This document shows, piece after piece, positions 50,709 to 61,982 of a stretch of DNA of 64,000 nt. How positions within the stretch are numbered: the first letter of the stretch is position 1; every line of letters begins with the position of its first letter. The stretch is from Steinernema hermaphroditum (Eukaryota; Nematoda; Chromadorea; Rhabditida; Steinernematidae): the NCBI GenBank assembly GCA_030435675.1, contig CM059625.1, positions 11,222,001-11,286,000 of the forward strand, read 5' to 3'. A program made the translations under genes and the position numbers. The notes under the pieces are model-generated. The model worked only from the letters and a program-made list of their open reading frames with translations, was not told the origin of the DNA and searched no databases.

Positions 50709-51962
50709 TCAACGGCCTTGAACGAGTTTTTGAAGCGTTGCTTGAGGGTTTTGGATTATGTCGGTGATCGGACTTTGCGAGCCGCCTTTACCGTTCTTGG
50801 CGCGTTCATTAGCCTCCTGGTTCTTGAGAACACTTAAAAGATAAAAAATCAAACAAAGGAACGTGGAATGTCCAAACTGACCGACGAGCGAAGACCTCTT
50901 TCTCAGAAGGCCACTCACAATCAGGGCCCTGGTAGATGGGACGGGGCGAATTCCAAAAGACTTTTCCTCCGAAGCCGGCCTCTTCGAGGTAGTTGAGGAC
51001 CTCCTTATTGTAGCGCTAAAAATATTGATTTTCGATTTGTGAGATATTGATCGGTTAACGCTCTCAGGTTCCACTGCCCTAGATCTGGCTCGAAAAGTAT
51101 GTGGCCTTGACCCATAGCAGTAACTGTTTCAATCACATTGGATGGCTGGAAGGAAGAAAGAAAGAATAAAAAAGCGAACCTGATAGAACGTCAGCGGATC
51201 GCGGGCGTACACCATGAGTGCAAGACGGTTCGCGTCAGTAGCGATGAAGTACTGCACATTGCCTTCCATGGTCTCGTTGTCGAACGTGGGGCCAGCCTTG
51301 ATGATGTAGACTAAACAAATAGAAAAAGACAGTAAGAAGGATGCAAAAGAGACTTTCGTACATTGTCTCGGATAGAAGTACTCTTCGGTGTACATCCAAT
51401 ATTGACCAGGTCCAACCTTGTTCATGTCACGCTTGTAGGTTTCGATGGGTCCGTTCTTGGCAGAAACCTTATAGGCCTCTTCCATGGAGAATCCATCTTC
51501 ACCCATCACAGCGTTTGGCTTGACTGTAATTGGACTTTTAAGCGAAACCTATTCCCGAATATCTTACAATAAGCGACAGAGCAGAACATCTGTGTTTTGT
51601 AAACGTCGAAGTTGACGGCTGCCTTGTACATCTAAAAATACATTTCACCTTAACATAGAGATTCGGACGAATTTATGATTGCACAAAATTTGTTTATGAA
51701 AGTGGCTTTACCTGGAACCAACGGCCCATAACCAGCTTCGAGGGGACGTCAATGGTCTCAACATTGTTCTGCAGCATGTGGCCAATACCAGTGATAATAC
51801 CGGCAAAGGTGTTAAGGTCCATCTAAACAAATATTTCGAGTACAGAAATAGATAGATGCCCTGTCGTTGTCAGAAACGACGGATTACCGGGTTTTCGCCG
51901 ATGGCAGAAGAAGGGGCAACATGGGCAAGAGCCACTAGAAGAGCAAGAACAAGACCGACCAT
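50709..51962 (-). CDS. Lipocalin-related protein (LPR family), short copy C
   Basis: Seven minus-strand exons: 51962-51888, 51822-51712, 51631-51568, 51523-51362, 51310-51180, 51015-50882, 50832-50709; 266 aa. This is the only copy without a long N-terminal extension: the signal peptide (GLVLALLVALAHVAPSSA) leads almost directly into the lipocalin signature MGRWFQMYKAAVNF. Later strands are VYIIKAGPTF and NRLALMVYARDPLTFYQ, then the Cys motif YQGPDCEWPSEKE. It ends in a charged tail rich in Lys/Asn/Gln (QKLVQGR). The last two exons join in phase 2, which is required to keep the tail open. Compared with copies A, B and D it looks like the minimal form of the family. Confidence 0.85.
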
Positions 51963-52476
51963 CACGGAGGGAGATGGGCAACCGCACTAACCAAAAGTGT
52001 TCCAGCCGCCCTTCACGAAAAGGGTGTGAATGACCTCTGTTGTCGCCAACCCCGACTAGAAGCGATGTCGTCATTACTGCGGTGCACCCCCGACGTCCTC
52101 CTCTTCCCTTCGAACAATGCGTCTTTTCAGTGACGATTGCCCCGGTCCTCGCCTGGGTGCCACTTGATGTACTGCGATATCCAAGTTTGGCCGTGAGTAA
52201 GGTCATATGTTTATTTTATTATTAATTCGCAATGTGCATATTATTAGTGGAGCTAAGCCCTGAGAGACATCTTCACAGTATCCTCTTCAGCGGCAAAACG
52301 AGATTGATCAGTAAGAGCGGCTGAGATAACGAAATCGATCAACGAAAAAAGCATCGTTGACGGGAAGGTTTAGAAAGAATGATCATGGCATAGGACAGGC
52401 GAATGTACACGAGAAAGACACTAGAAATGCTCAGCGATATAAACACCAAAGGTAGATGGGAAACGAGGGATCCTTT
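51963..52476. other. Spacer between lpr copies D and C
   Basis: A 514-bp spacer with TTTATT at 52210-52215 on the plus strand, a likely poly(A) signal for copy D. The rest should contain the copy C upstream region. No gene was seen. Confidence 0.55.
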
Positions 52477-54711
52477 TTACTTGCGGCCGAACACTTCGAA
52501 GGTGCTGTCAGCGTACTTACACTGGCTGTATCCAGCGGGCTGCAGCAGGTTGAAGGCTCGGACGAATCCGTTGATGAATCCTTGGTCTTCGAGCCATCTC
52601 ATCACTTCTTGTTCGTGCTTCGCTTTGAATGTGTCGGGGTCACGGACAAGAACTGTGACCGGGTACTTCACCCAGTTTGAAACGATAGCCCACTCGTATT
52701 GAGGATGGCCGAAGGGATCGGTACCCTCTGGTCCGAGCTTGTAGATCCAGACTAAAATGCATGCGTGAACGGGTGCCACATCAGTATGGTTACTCACAAG
52801 GCTGAGCATCGTTTGTCTCGCTGCTGTGCAGCTGCAGCATGGCGTCTTTGTTTCCGCCACGGAAAGCGTATCCGATCGAATACTTGACGTTTCCAAATTC
52901 ACTTCCTTCTCTGTAAATTTTGAGGGCGGTGAACGTCGCGGTCTTGTCGTTCTTGGTAAGTCCTCCGTCTTCAAGAGAAGAATTACGCATTTTCTACGTG
53001 TGAAACCAACTCACAATGGTGGACAACGCAGCGCTGCTCAGTGGCGCGAGGGCTGTTGATTCCTTCGAACCACCGCCCCATGAACTTGCTCAAATCGAAG
53101 TGCTCAGGAGTGGTGGGGAGGAGAGCGTCAGTCACGTTGTCGGCGAGAGTTTGAAGCTGCTCTGGGGGAAGAACATCGGCCAGGGTGGTTCCGTTGGAAA
53201 TGCGGCGAGTGATAGAACCTGAAGTCGGTTCAGAACATGATACGACGGATATCCACTTACCGATAAGATTCACAACGTCAATTTGTCCCTGAGCGTTGCG
53301 AGGGATTCCTCCGGGGAGAAGAGGAATTCCGGGGATTCTGGGGAGACCAGCGTGCGCTGGGGAGTTACCACCTCCTCCGAGGGCTGAAGCGATTCCCGAT
53401 AGGGCGCGTTGAGCGGCACTTTGTTGGCGACGGATTTCCGATCCTCCAGTGGAGGGGGAGAAAGCGGCTGGGAAGCCAGAGGAAGATTGAGGCGAGCCTC
53501 CAGTGGCAAACGCAGTGGCGACCTCTCCATCGCTAGAAGCGCTGGTGGGGACCGATCCGGAAAGGATGGAACCAGACGAGCTGGAAGCCGATCCAGTAGC
53601 AGAACCGGAGGCGCTGGGGATGGAGTCAGTTCCGAGCATGCCGGGAATGGTGTTCTGAAGAGCGTCGCCAACACCAGCTAAAAGCAATGGGCATTACAAG
53701 ACAGGTGCTGTTGTCCTTACAGTCTTGAACAAGCTTGCGGATAGAGCTGCTGAGAAGGCCGATCAGTCCGTTCTCACCAGGGCGAGCATCAGGAAGAGGG
53801 ACGCTTCCGGCAGGACGGAAAGCTCCGTTTTTAGCCTCATTAACCAGCTGGTTGAAGTCGCTGTTGAAGTTAGGGTTAGCTTGGGCGAGGACATCTGCAA
53901 ATGCGTCTTTACAATAGTGTTGATTTTCAATCGATTTGAGAAGGTCGTGGCGGGCGCTGCGCAATGAAAACAAAACATTTCCCCCTGTTGAGTCGGATGG
54001 TTCACTAGGTCAAGGATTTTACACTTCATTGTCGGAGAAGTGCGCCTGCGGGGAAAGGTCGTAATTGATAATGTTTGTAAGTCTCCCATTTCGGTCTCGA
54101 TGTTAGCAAAATATGGGTCATCTTGATCTCAAAGTAGAACGACGATAAATTTACCGTTCTGGGGTTGGTACTGGGGCTGAGGAAGTGCGTTCGGGAGATG
54201 CTCAGCGGGAAGACCTTGTATGGGAACACCAGCAGCCTTGAGTTCCTTAAAATACAAAAATTTGAGATTGCTGCTACGTGTGGAGATTTACCTGCACGGC
54301 TCCGGCAAATCCGTTGGGGTGGTTTCCAGTAAGGCCAGGGATTCCGAAGGTATCGAGTCCGAAGAACTTGATGAGCTGGTTCTGGACATCTGGGGGGATA
54401 TTGACTGGGGGAGGCGGCGGGGGAGTAACGATCTCACGAGGAACAAACTGTTGACCAGGGGCCGCGGTCTGGGCGATGATGGGTTGCTGAGCAGCCGGAG
54501 GAGCGGGAGGAGCAGCCACAGCCTGGATGGGAGTTTGGGGAACAACGGCACGGACAGGGGGGTCAACGGCGTGAGGCTTCTCGACAGGATTCAGGAAGGT
54601 AGGTTGTCTCTTCGGGGGATCCAGACGGATCAGCACCGTACGTGATGCAATATCATCTTGTGCATACGCACAGCTAAGAAATGCAACAAGCAAGAAGTAA
54701 GCCGCTCTCAT
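52477..54711 (-). CDS. Lipocalin-related protein (LPR family), long copy D
   Basis: Seven minus-strand exons: 54711-54292, 54245-54155, 53894-53721, 53677-53261, 53218-53015, 52968-52798, 52751-52477; 583 aa. Signal peptide AAYFLLVAFLSCAYA. The N-terminal ~350 residues are low complexity, with Pro/Ala/Gln (APPAPPAAQQP, TPPPPPPVNIPP) and then a Ser/Gly tract (SGSATGSASSSSGS). The lipocalin domain starts with FMGRWFEGINSP at about residue 400, then CVVHH, ATFTALKIYREG and YEWAIVSNWVKYPVTVLVRD, ending with GYSQCKYADSTFEVFG. It is closest in sequence and exon pattern to copy A. An upstream in-frame ATG exists, but the signal peptide favours 54711. Probably secreted into the cuticle or lumen matrix. 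Confidence 0.86.
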
Positions 54712-57700
54712 GATTGAACCACCAAGCATGGACTGAGAATGAGAAGGCTGGAAACTGGGCACAAATAATTCACACCGTTAGGTCAAGGTCTGCGATTATG
54801 TCGTTGAACCAGTCGCCGACTTGAACACAGAGCGACCTAGATTTCCTCATCGCACTGCTGACCACACCATTTACAGCATCCACCTACAAACACTATCTCT
54901 TGCACTCTCCATGTCACGCATCCCGACCCTCTTCCTTTCGGGCATGAATTTCACAACGAGTTGCAAGAGAATTACAAGGTACGATCACCGGAATTTGCAC
55001 CATTACCCAGGAAGGAGACCGAATTCCTGACCTACATCCAAAAAATCGTCATGGTACCAGAGTATTACAAACTGAAAATGCTGATTGAACGGAAGATACG
55101 ATGACTTTGATGGCAAGTTGAAGTCGATCTGAAGCATGGAACCGTAGCTGTCTTTGTCTACAGCCTACGGTGCAAGTTTCATTCCACATCTCTCCAGCAG
55201 AACCTTGTAAAGACGTTTTACGCATTTACTGAATATCAAATACTTAGTTCATTGGCAGAGTGATTCCTTAAAAATTTTTAAAGCCACGTTACGAGCATCT
55301 GCTAAGAGCCTCGAACTGTGCAGCATCGATTAGGTCTTAACTTTGACAACTATCTTAGGTTTTTGTGGAAGTCACTTAGCAATTTCCCAAAATATGAGAA
55401 GCTCTCGTTTTTCATATTGTGAATTATATAGCACATATAATTCAGTTAGCTGCCTAACCGGAAGGTACGGTACATGAGTTCAGCTAGCCCTCCGGAAAAC
55501 CATCGTTTTCTAAAATAATTACCTACACAAACTAAGTTAATAGAAGTAACTCTCTTAGTGTTAAGAGAAGTATGTTGCTCTGCACATGTGTTTCATAGGC
55601 AAAGTAGACGTCATAATGGATGGGTATCGAACCAGCTATTCACAGTCTTGGACCTCACTTGAGTCGCGCCGATCTCACCTCACCGCTGTGTGTTTCTTTG
55701 TATTTGTTGTAATCCTGGGTTGACACGAAAAAACACGACCGCTCCTTTACTCATAGCACACAACGAATATACAATGACTCAGTGAAGCACGTTATATATA
55801 GAGTGAGGTGGCTGTCTAGACTGTCTCACAAAGGGCATGTCTGATCTGTCCTCAACAGTATCGTATAACAATTTTAGTACCAACTGAATCAAAAAGTCTG
55901 ATTTTCTGCTATGAGATTCGTCGTCAGTTGTCTACAATGTGGAACGGCGTTCATGTCATACTGTGCAAACCACTTTGTATGCAATGAGCATAATTGTGTG
56001 CACTGTGCTTCCATTAACTTCAGTTTGTACAGTAAAATTAGTAAAGAAGACGGTTTTTGGTGTAAACCGTGGGATGTGTGCCTTCAAGTCAAGCAACTAA
56101 ATTTCCCTTTTTCGAAGCATCTATTTTAGTGCACGAAATTTTCAGTTTTTCCCATTTGAACTTCCTGATTTACAATCCCGCTGAAAATCTGCTTTACTCA
56201 TTGACAACATTAAGGTCTGGCGATTTTTAGTGAGGTCATCTGTGATACGTGGCCTTTCGAATGTAAACGGACTCTATTGTATTATGGGAAGAACTGCAAG
56301 TAACCGTTTTTTCAGTTTTGGCCACCCTGAATCATTAATGCATCGTGCAGCGTGGTGATGACGGTCGATTCGAAAAAAGTTCCTGTTCTTTGATGAATCC
56401 GCGTTCGCTAGTCTGTGTTGGAGAGGCCACAGACGGGAGCGCACAATAACAGAAGGCAAACAATACACTCGAAAATCCTATGGACAGTCCCGACTGTTTG
56501 TTTTTAGGCTGAAACGTCATATGCTAAACGCCGCTCAGGTTTCCTCTTGCTTGATGGAAGTGCATTCATTATGCACTGTTTTGCAATTCTCGTTTTGCAA
56601 ACGTTTTTTTTTGCGCGTACGGACGCAAAAGGAGCAGCGGTGTCCGTGCCGCTGCACTGTCCGTTTCTGACCGCCGAGAGCCAACGGGCGAGGCACTTAA
56701 CGTTTCGCAAATTGAATTAAGCCGAATATACGAAATGTGCACTAAATTCTATCATCGCTTGGACAGTCGAAGGATAAAACACTGTTTGACCTGTAGTGTT
56801 TAACAGCCGTTGTTAATTCTGTTTTGCTTTATGTTGTAAGCAAAGAAATTGAAAACATTACACAGCTTCTCAGTTTATTGGTCAAGTAGGATTTTGTGTC
56901 GATTCTTGTTACAAGCGTGAAGTGCTGCATGGAAAGTCACAACATCATTTGCCAATTACACTATCTGATGTGCATCTTGTACTTTTGCAAGCCGACGCCG
57001 CCCCTCTGTCCGTTTTGGCTTGAACGTCAAGAGTCTTCTCATTCACTCATGCACATTAGCCGTGGTCGTAATCCCTTGGTAACTTTATTCTTATCGTTTG
57101 GAAACAGATTTTTTCTCCTCTTCTCTGTATTGGCATTGTAAGCCTACTTTTTATATCGGAAAGCCTAGATACGTTGCCTAATGCCTTCTATTTTTCGCAG
57201 ATTTTGGTGAACATTTTTAATCAGAAAAGAACAGCATTTATATCCTTTCCAGTTTGATGTAAATTGAAAAGCATCCGTTTCTCGTAGAACTGATCAGCAT
57301 ACTTTCCGCTCACGATTCTTGTTGCCCTTCGCGATCATGACCGGTCACGGACACAAACCTCTTCCCTCGAAATTTTCGGAACTCTTTAGAACTACTGTAT
57401 TTTTACTCATTTGCGCATTTGTTCTACAAGAAGCATCATGCGTAATTTGACTTCTATAGACGTTGTTTACGAAATTACGAAGAGCATCTCTATCATGTTT
57501 TGTCTATATTGTCAGAGGCAGGTGAACTTCCTAGATTGTAACAGCGATACGCAAATAATCCTGAAAGACCTGCGTTAAGTCAATTTTGTCTTTTTAAACT
57601 GGTTTAAACGTGTACGGTTGCAGCTGGACCTAGATGCACAGCAGCTTTGCCATGCCACGAGACGGCAGAAGGGGGTGTAGATTAGTCATGTGCCACAAAA

Positions 57701-58090
57701 CAATGAATAATCACAGATCATCGGTGATGAGCGAAATGATCGACACTGTTGCGACATCTCTCCATGCGCAGCAGAGAGATTAATGCGCCGACATATCTCA
57801 TCGGTTCAAAGATTTATCTTCGAACCGAAATCTGCTGGGCTACCCGCACACCACTTAGCAGATCGCGCTGCTTTTCAGTCGCTTCTGCATTCTCCTCCGT
57901 CAACGGCGCGCCGAGAAAGGGAACAAGTTTTGCGTCCATTCTCGGCTGTGTTACAATACCATCTGATTCGGTGCTTTTACGCGAGAACCTTCGCGAATCG
58001 CGTTTCTTTGCGTCGATGAGTCTGTTTCATAAATCCCGAAGTAATAGCGGTCAGCTCGAGTGATGATTTACTCTTAGGTACCCCTTCACA
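54712..58090. other. 3.4-kb divergent intergenic region, no firm gene
   Basis: It separates the minus-strand lpr cluster from the plus-strand V-ATPase gene and should contain both promoters. One small Cys-rich plus frame (55911-56129, 72 codons) is noted but not accepted as a gene. The part near 57730-58060 has more GC and several short frames without recognisable motifs. No repeats of note were seen. Confidence 0.55.
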
Positions 58091-61000
58091 ATGGGTTCGC
58101 TCTTTCGAAGCGAGCCGATGGACTTATGTCAAATAATCGTGGAGAAAGATGCCGCCTTCAGTTGTGTGGGAGCGCTAGGCTTGCAAGGATTGGCACAGTT
58201 CAAAGACGTAATACTGTTCATTCTAGCCGATCGTATCAGAGGGGTTTCGTTTAGCTCAATCCAAATGCCACAGTCTTTCAAAGGAATTTCGTGAAGAACG
58301 TCCGCCGGTGTGACGAAATCGAGAAAAGCTTGAGTGAGTGGTGAACTTGCACAATATGCTAGATGACGAACTACGATTTGTCTAGGATTTATTGAGAGAG
58401 AAGTGGAAGCCGTTAAACCGGAGATTCCGATTCCGTCGATTGATCTGGAAAGCATTTCAATACCACATCCCAGAAGTATAGCAAACTTGGAGGTAAGACT
58501 TTGAGATGAAAGAGCTTCAGTCTCAACGAGTGATTATAGAGCCAAGCGAGTGAGCTGGTAAAAACAGTCGAACAGCTGAAAGAGAGCGAAAGTCAATTGA
58601 AAAAGAGTCTCAACGAGATGGGTGAATACAAGCACGTTCTTTTGAAAGTGGACAACTTTTTCGAAGAGGTAAATAACATCTTTGCTGCTTCATTTGTACC
58701 CATCATTGTCTTCAGAACCTTGACGAAGAAGCGCGAATCGAAATGAGCGAAGACGACGAATCCATGGTGGAGAACGAGGTGTGTAAAAACAACGCTGTTG
58801 TATGTTATCATCGCAGTATTTAGGAGGGTGTCGCCTTGTTGCAACGAAGCGAAACACAGCGATGGTCTGTTTTCTTTCTATCACTCTCCGTGACGATGAG
58901 ATTCCACCAATTGCAGGTTTATCGCCGGAGTCCTCGACTTCAACAAGAAGCTGGCGTTTGAGAGATGTCTCTGGCGTGCTTGCAAACGGACAGTTTTTGT
59001 TCGGACAGCGGAAATCGAGCAATATTTCGAGGACCCCTTTACCGTATGCCCTTTTACACATAACTGGGTATACCGTATTTTAGGGTCAAATGAAAAAGAA
59101 ATGCGTTTTCATCGTCTTTTTCAAAGGAGAACGCATTCAGGACATTTTGAATAGAGTGTGCGAAGGGTACAGTCGGATGACCTTTAGCTAATTCCGCAAC
59201 GCTTGTTTCAGTTTCAAAGCAAAGCAGTATCCCTGTCCTCGAACACAGAAAGAGCGTCGGCAAGCAGTCTTTAGCACGGCGGCGAGGATGGAAGACCTTC
59301 GAATTATCATCGAGTCAACTGTTCGGCATCGCCACCATGTATGCCGCCTTTGCATGGAAGCACTTAAGAGTAATCACCATTTAGGAACTAAAAGAAGCTT
59401 CTGTATCACTGCCAAAATGGCTTCAAGACGCCTTCATCTTGAAGTCCGTTTATAATACCCTGAACCTGTTCAAATTTGACTCCTCTGGCAATTTTTATGT
59501 GGCTGAGTGCTGGATAGCAGAAAGAGATGTTGCCTCCGTTCGGCAAGTACTTGAAACTGCAGCGGTAATAGGAAGATCGAACCCGTTCTTGTAAAACTCA
59601 GCGTTCCAGGAGAAGTACGGCTCGTCGGTGCGTCCCATTGTGAACGTTCTCGGAGACAAAAAGAATCCCCCGACGTACAACAAAACGAATAAGTTCACTG
59701 AAATATTCCAGAACATTGTTGATGCATACGGCACTGCGTCTTATCAGGAAGTCAATCCAGGTATCACCAAAGACATCGTTACCCTCAGTGACATACAATT
59801 TCAGCCCCCTTTTCTATCATCACATTCCCCTTTCTATTTTCGCTAATGTACGGTGACTTGGGACACGGTCTAATAGTTCTGGCCTTCGGTCTGTATCTTG
59901 TTCGCAAAGAAAATAAATTGACTACTATGAAGGAGTGCAAAAAGAATGAGGTAAGAGGGGAAATGCTTCTTGTAAAGTATGTATTCAGATCTTGAGAATG
60001 ATTGTGGCCGGACGTTACATAATGGTACTGATGGGTTTCTTTTCTATATACGCCGGGTTCCTCTACAACGACGTTTTCTCGAAGTCTTTCAACTTGTTCG
60101 GTTCCAGCTGGACAATTCCTTACAAGTAGAAAGCGCGCTTTAATTAAAGCTTTAATTGAACTTCTTTAGTTCTTCTGAAATTGATTCGTGGATTGGCACC
60201 TCTACCGAAACTATCGTCTTGAATCCAGAGTTTGCTTTTAATCATTCTGTTAGTAATTTCCCAACTGTATACATCAATGCGTTCTTTGTTTTAGCGGGGA
60301 CCGTATCTATTCGGCGTAGACCCCATCTGGAATCTGGCAACTAATCGCCTCTCCTTTCTCAACTCCATGAAAATGAAAATGGCCATAATCATTGGAGTTG
60401 CTCAAATGACATTTGGGGTTGTTCTTAGTGCCTTTAACCACAGGTATCCAATTCGTGGAGACCTTTGATGATATCGTGTATTTCAGCTACTTCAAGTCAT
60501 CCATCGATTTCTACACGGGCTTTATTCCACAGATCATATTCCTCTCGTCTATCTTTGGATACCTTTGTGTTCAGATAATCGTTAAGTGGATATTCTTTTC
60601 GGTAGAACCGACAACCGTCTTCGGAAACTTCTACCCCGGTTTGTTGATTATAATCGGTGGAGCGACAATTGCTTCTAATTCAGGTTCTTACTGCGCTCCG
60701 TCACTTCTGATTGGCTTGATCAACATGATCATGGTGAAACCGAGACCGGAAGGATTCGTCGAACATCTGAATGGAACACAGGACGGCAGTAACTATCAAG
60801 AGCTTCACGGGTGCTACCTTAATAAGTGGTACCCTAATCAGGTATGTACGGTGAAACCGAGATTGGCATCTTGACCGAAAGTATTCCTGTATGCCTATTG
60901 TGTTGGAAAATTTTTATTTTACCAAATTTATGAGTCATAACACTTACTGCTTGCTAACTAGGACCTTTTAAAGTCACATTTAGGCTGCAATTGAGATTTA

Positions 61001-61713
61001 CCTCCTGGCAATCGCATTGACTTGTGTGCCTGTGATGCTGCTAGGAAAGCCTCTAGCCTTTCTATGGAGACAGAAAAGGGAAGGAAAAAAGCCCGGAATC
61101 GTCGAAGGTGAAGCAGTGTTTGAACGCGAGATCGAAAACATTGAACTGATCACTCATCCTACCGATCCCATTCCCTCCGAGGATGAGTCGCACTCAGAAG
61201 AGGTACACAAAGAAGCATCGATCTTCCACTGTGATTCATTTAGAACTTCGGCGAAGTTTTCGTGCACCAGTCTATTCACACAATAGAGTTTGTTCTCGGA
61301 TGCGTCTCTCATACTGCATCTTATCTCCGCCTCTGGGCTCTCAGTCTCGCCCATCAACGTAATCAAACATCACATACATCCAGACATGATGAGCAAAAAC
61401 CGTTTCAGAGCTGTCGGATGTGGCATGGGACATGCTCTTGCATCGCATTTTGCGAATGGAGTTCAGTGTATTTACCGGGGCAGTGTGTCTCTTTTTTTCC
61501 AATTTCCTCTTCATGCTACTCAGTTTTTCCGTTCTGATTGCCATGGAAGGTCTTGGAGCGTTCCTTCACACCCTTCGTCTGCACTGGTTGGTTTTGAGCT
61601 GTTCATCAATGTACAATATTTGCTTTAGGGTCGAATTTCAGAGCAAATTCTATAAAGGCGAGGGTAGGCCTTTTGAGCCTTTCTCATTGAAGGATATCAT
61701 TGCACATATTTAA
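58091..61713 (+). CDS. V-type proton ATPase subunit a
   Basis: The 100-kDa membrane subunit of the V-ATPase that couples rotation to proton flow. Twenty-one small exons join in phase from 58091-58207 to 61629-61713; 873 aa, a normal length. The cytosolic N-terminal half (~1-400) starts [20 protein letters not shown] and is coiled-coil rich. The membrane half includes [54 protein letters not shown] and [12 protein letters not shown]. The essential Arg lies in [18 protein letters not shown]. Last strand: [19 protein letters not shown]. elegans has four such genes (unc-32, vha-5, vha-6, vha-7). This one has a divergent N-terminus and I cannot say which it matches. The exon 16/17 and 19/20 joins depend on 45-50-nt introns inside open frames. 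Confidence 0.92.
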
Positions 61714-61754
61714 ACCGCAAATTCATGTAATCTCCTGTTAAAATTAAAGGAAAA

Positions 61755-61766
61755 AATAAATTTATT
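61755..61766. terminator. Back-to-back poly(A) signals of convergent genes
   Basis: The 12-bp palindrome AATAAATTTATT reads as AATAAA on both strands. It lies 42 nt after the V-ATPase stop and 217 nt beyond the cars-1 stop, so one site can serve both transcripts. Confidence 0.65.
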
Positions 61767-61982
61767 GTGTTTTGCTTCTGTGTCAAGTGCCTGACGCATG
61801 ATTTACGAAGGTTTTTTTTTTTGTTTTTAGGCATGGTTAGGGTAAGCGTCACTCTGTTGTCATGTCCTTTAAAAGAAGAAAGCATCACTCGCTTCAGAAG
61901 ACGAGAACTTGTCTTTATCGCAAAACAGTAAACAAACAACCGACCCTTTTAAATAAGAAGATAACAACAACAACTCATACAT

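Larger units (their letters stand above)
48520..51962 (-). other. Possible two-gene operon of lpr copies C and B
   Basis: Copy C stops at 50709. Its poly(A) signals (AATAAA on the minus strand) are at about 50630-50639, and copy B begins at 50541 behind an unpaired acceptor. The spacing is that of a trans-spliced operon. Inferred from layout only. Confidence 0.5.

Noticed and set aside
51027..51179. Extra exon in lpr copy C reading through to an ATP/NAD-like segment
   Set aside because: No phase-compatible donor leads into the next exon. Direct joining of 51180 to 51015 aligns with the other three copies.
53409..53681. Long plus-strand frame opposite lpr copy D
   Set aside because: It is the antisense shadow of the Ser/Gly-rich exon of copy D and has no motif.
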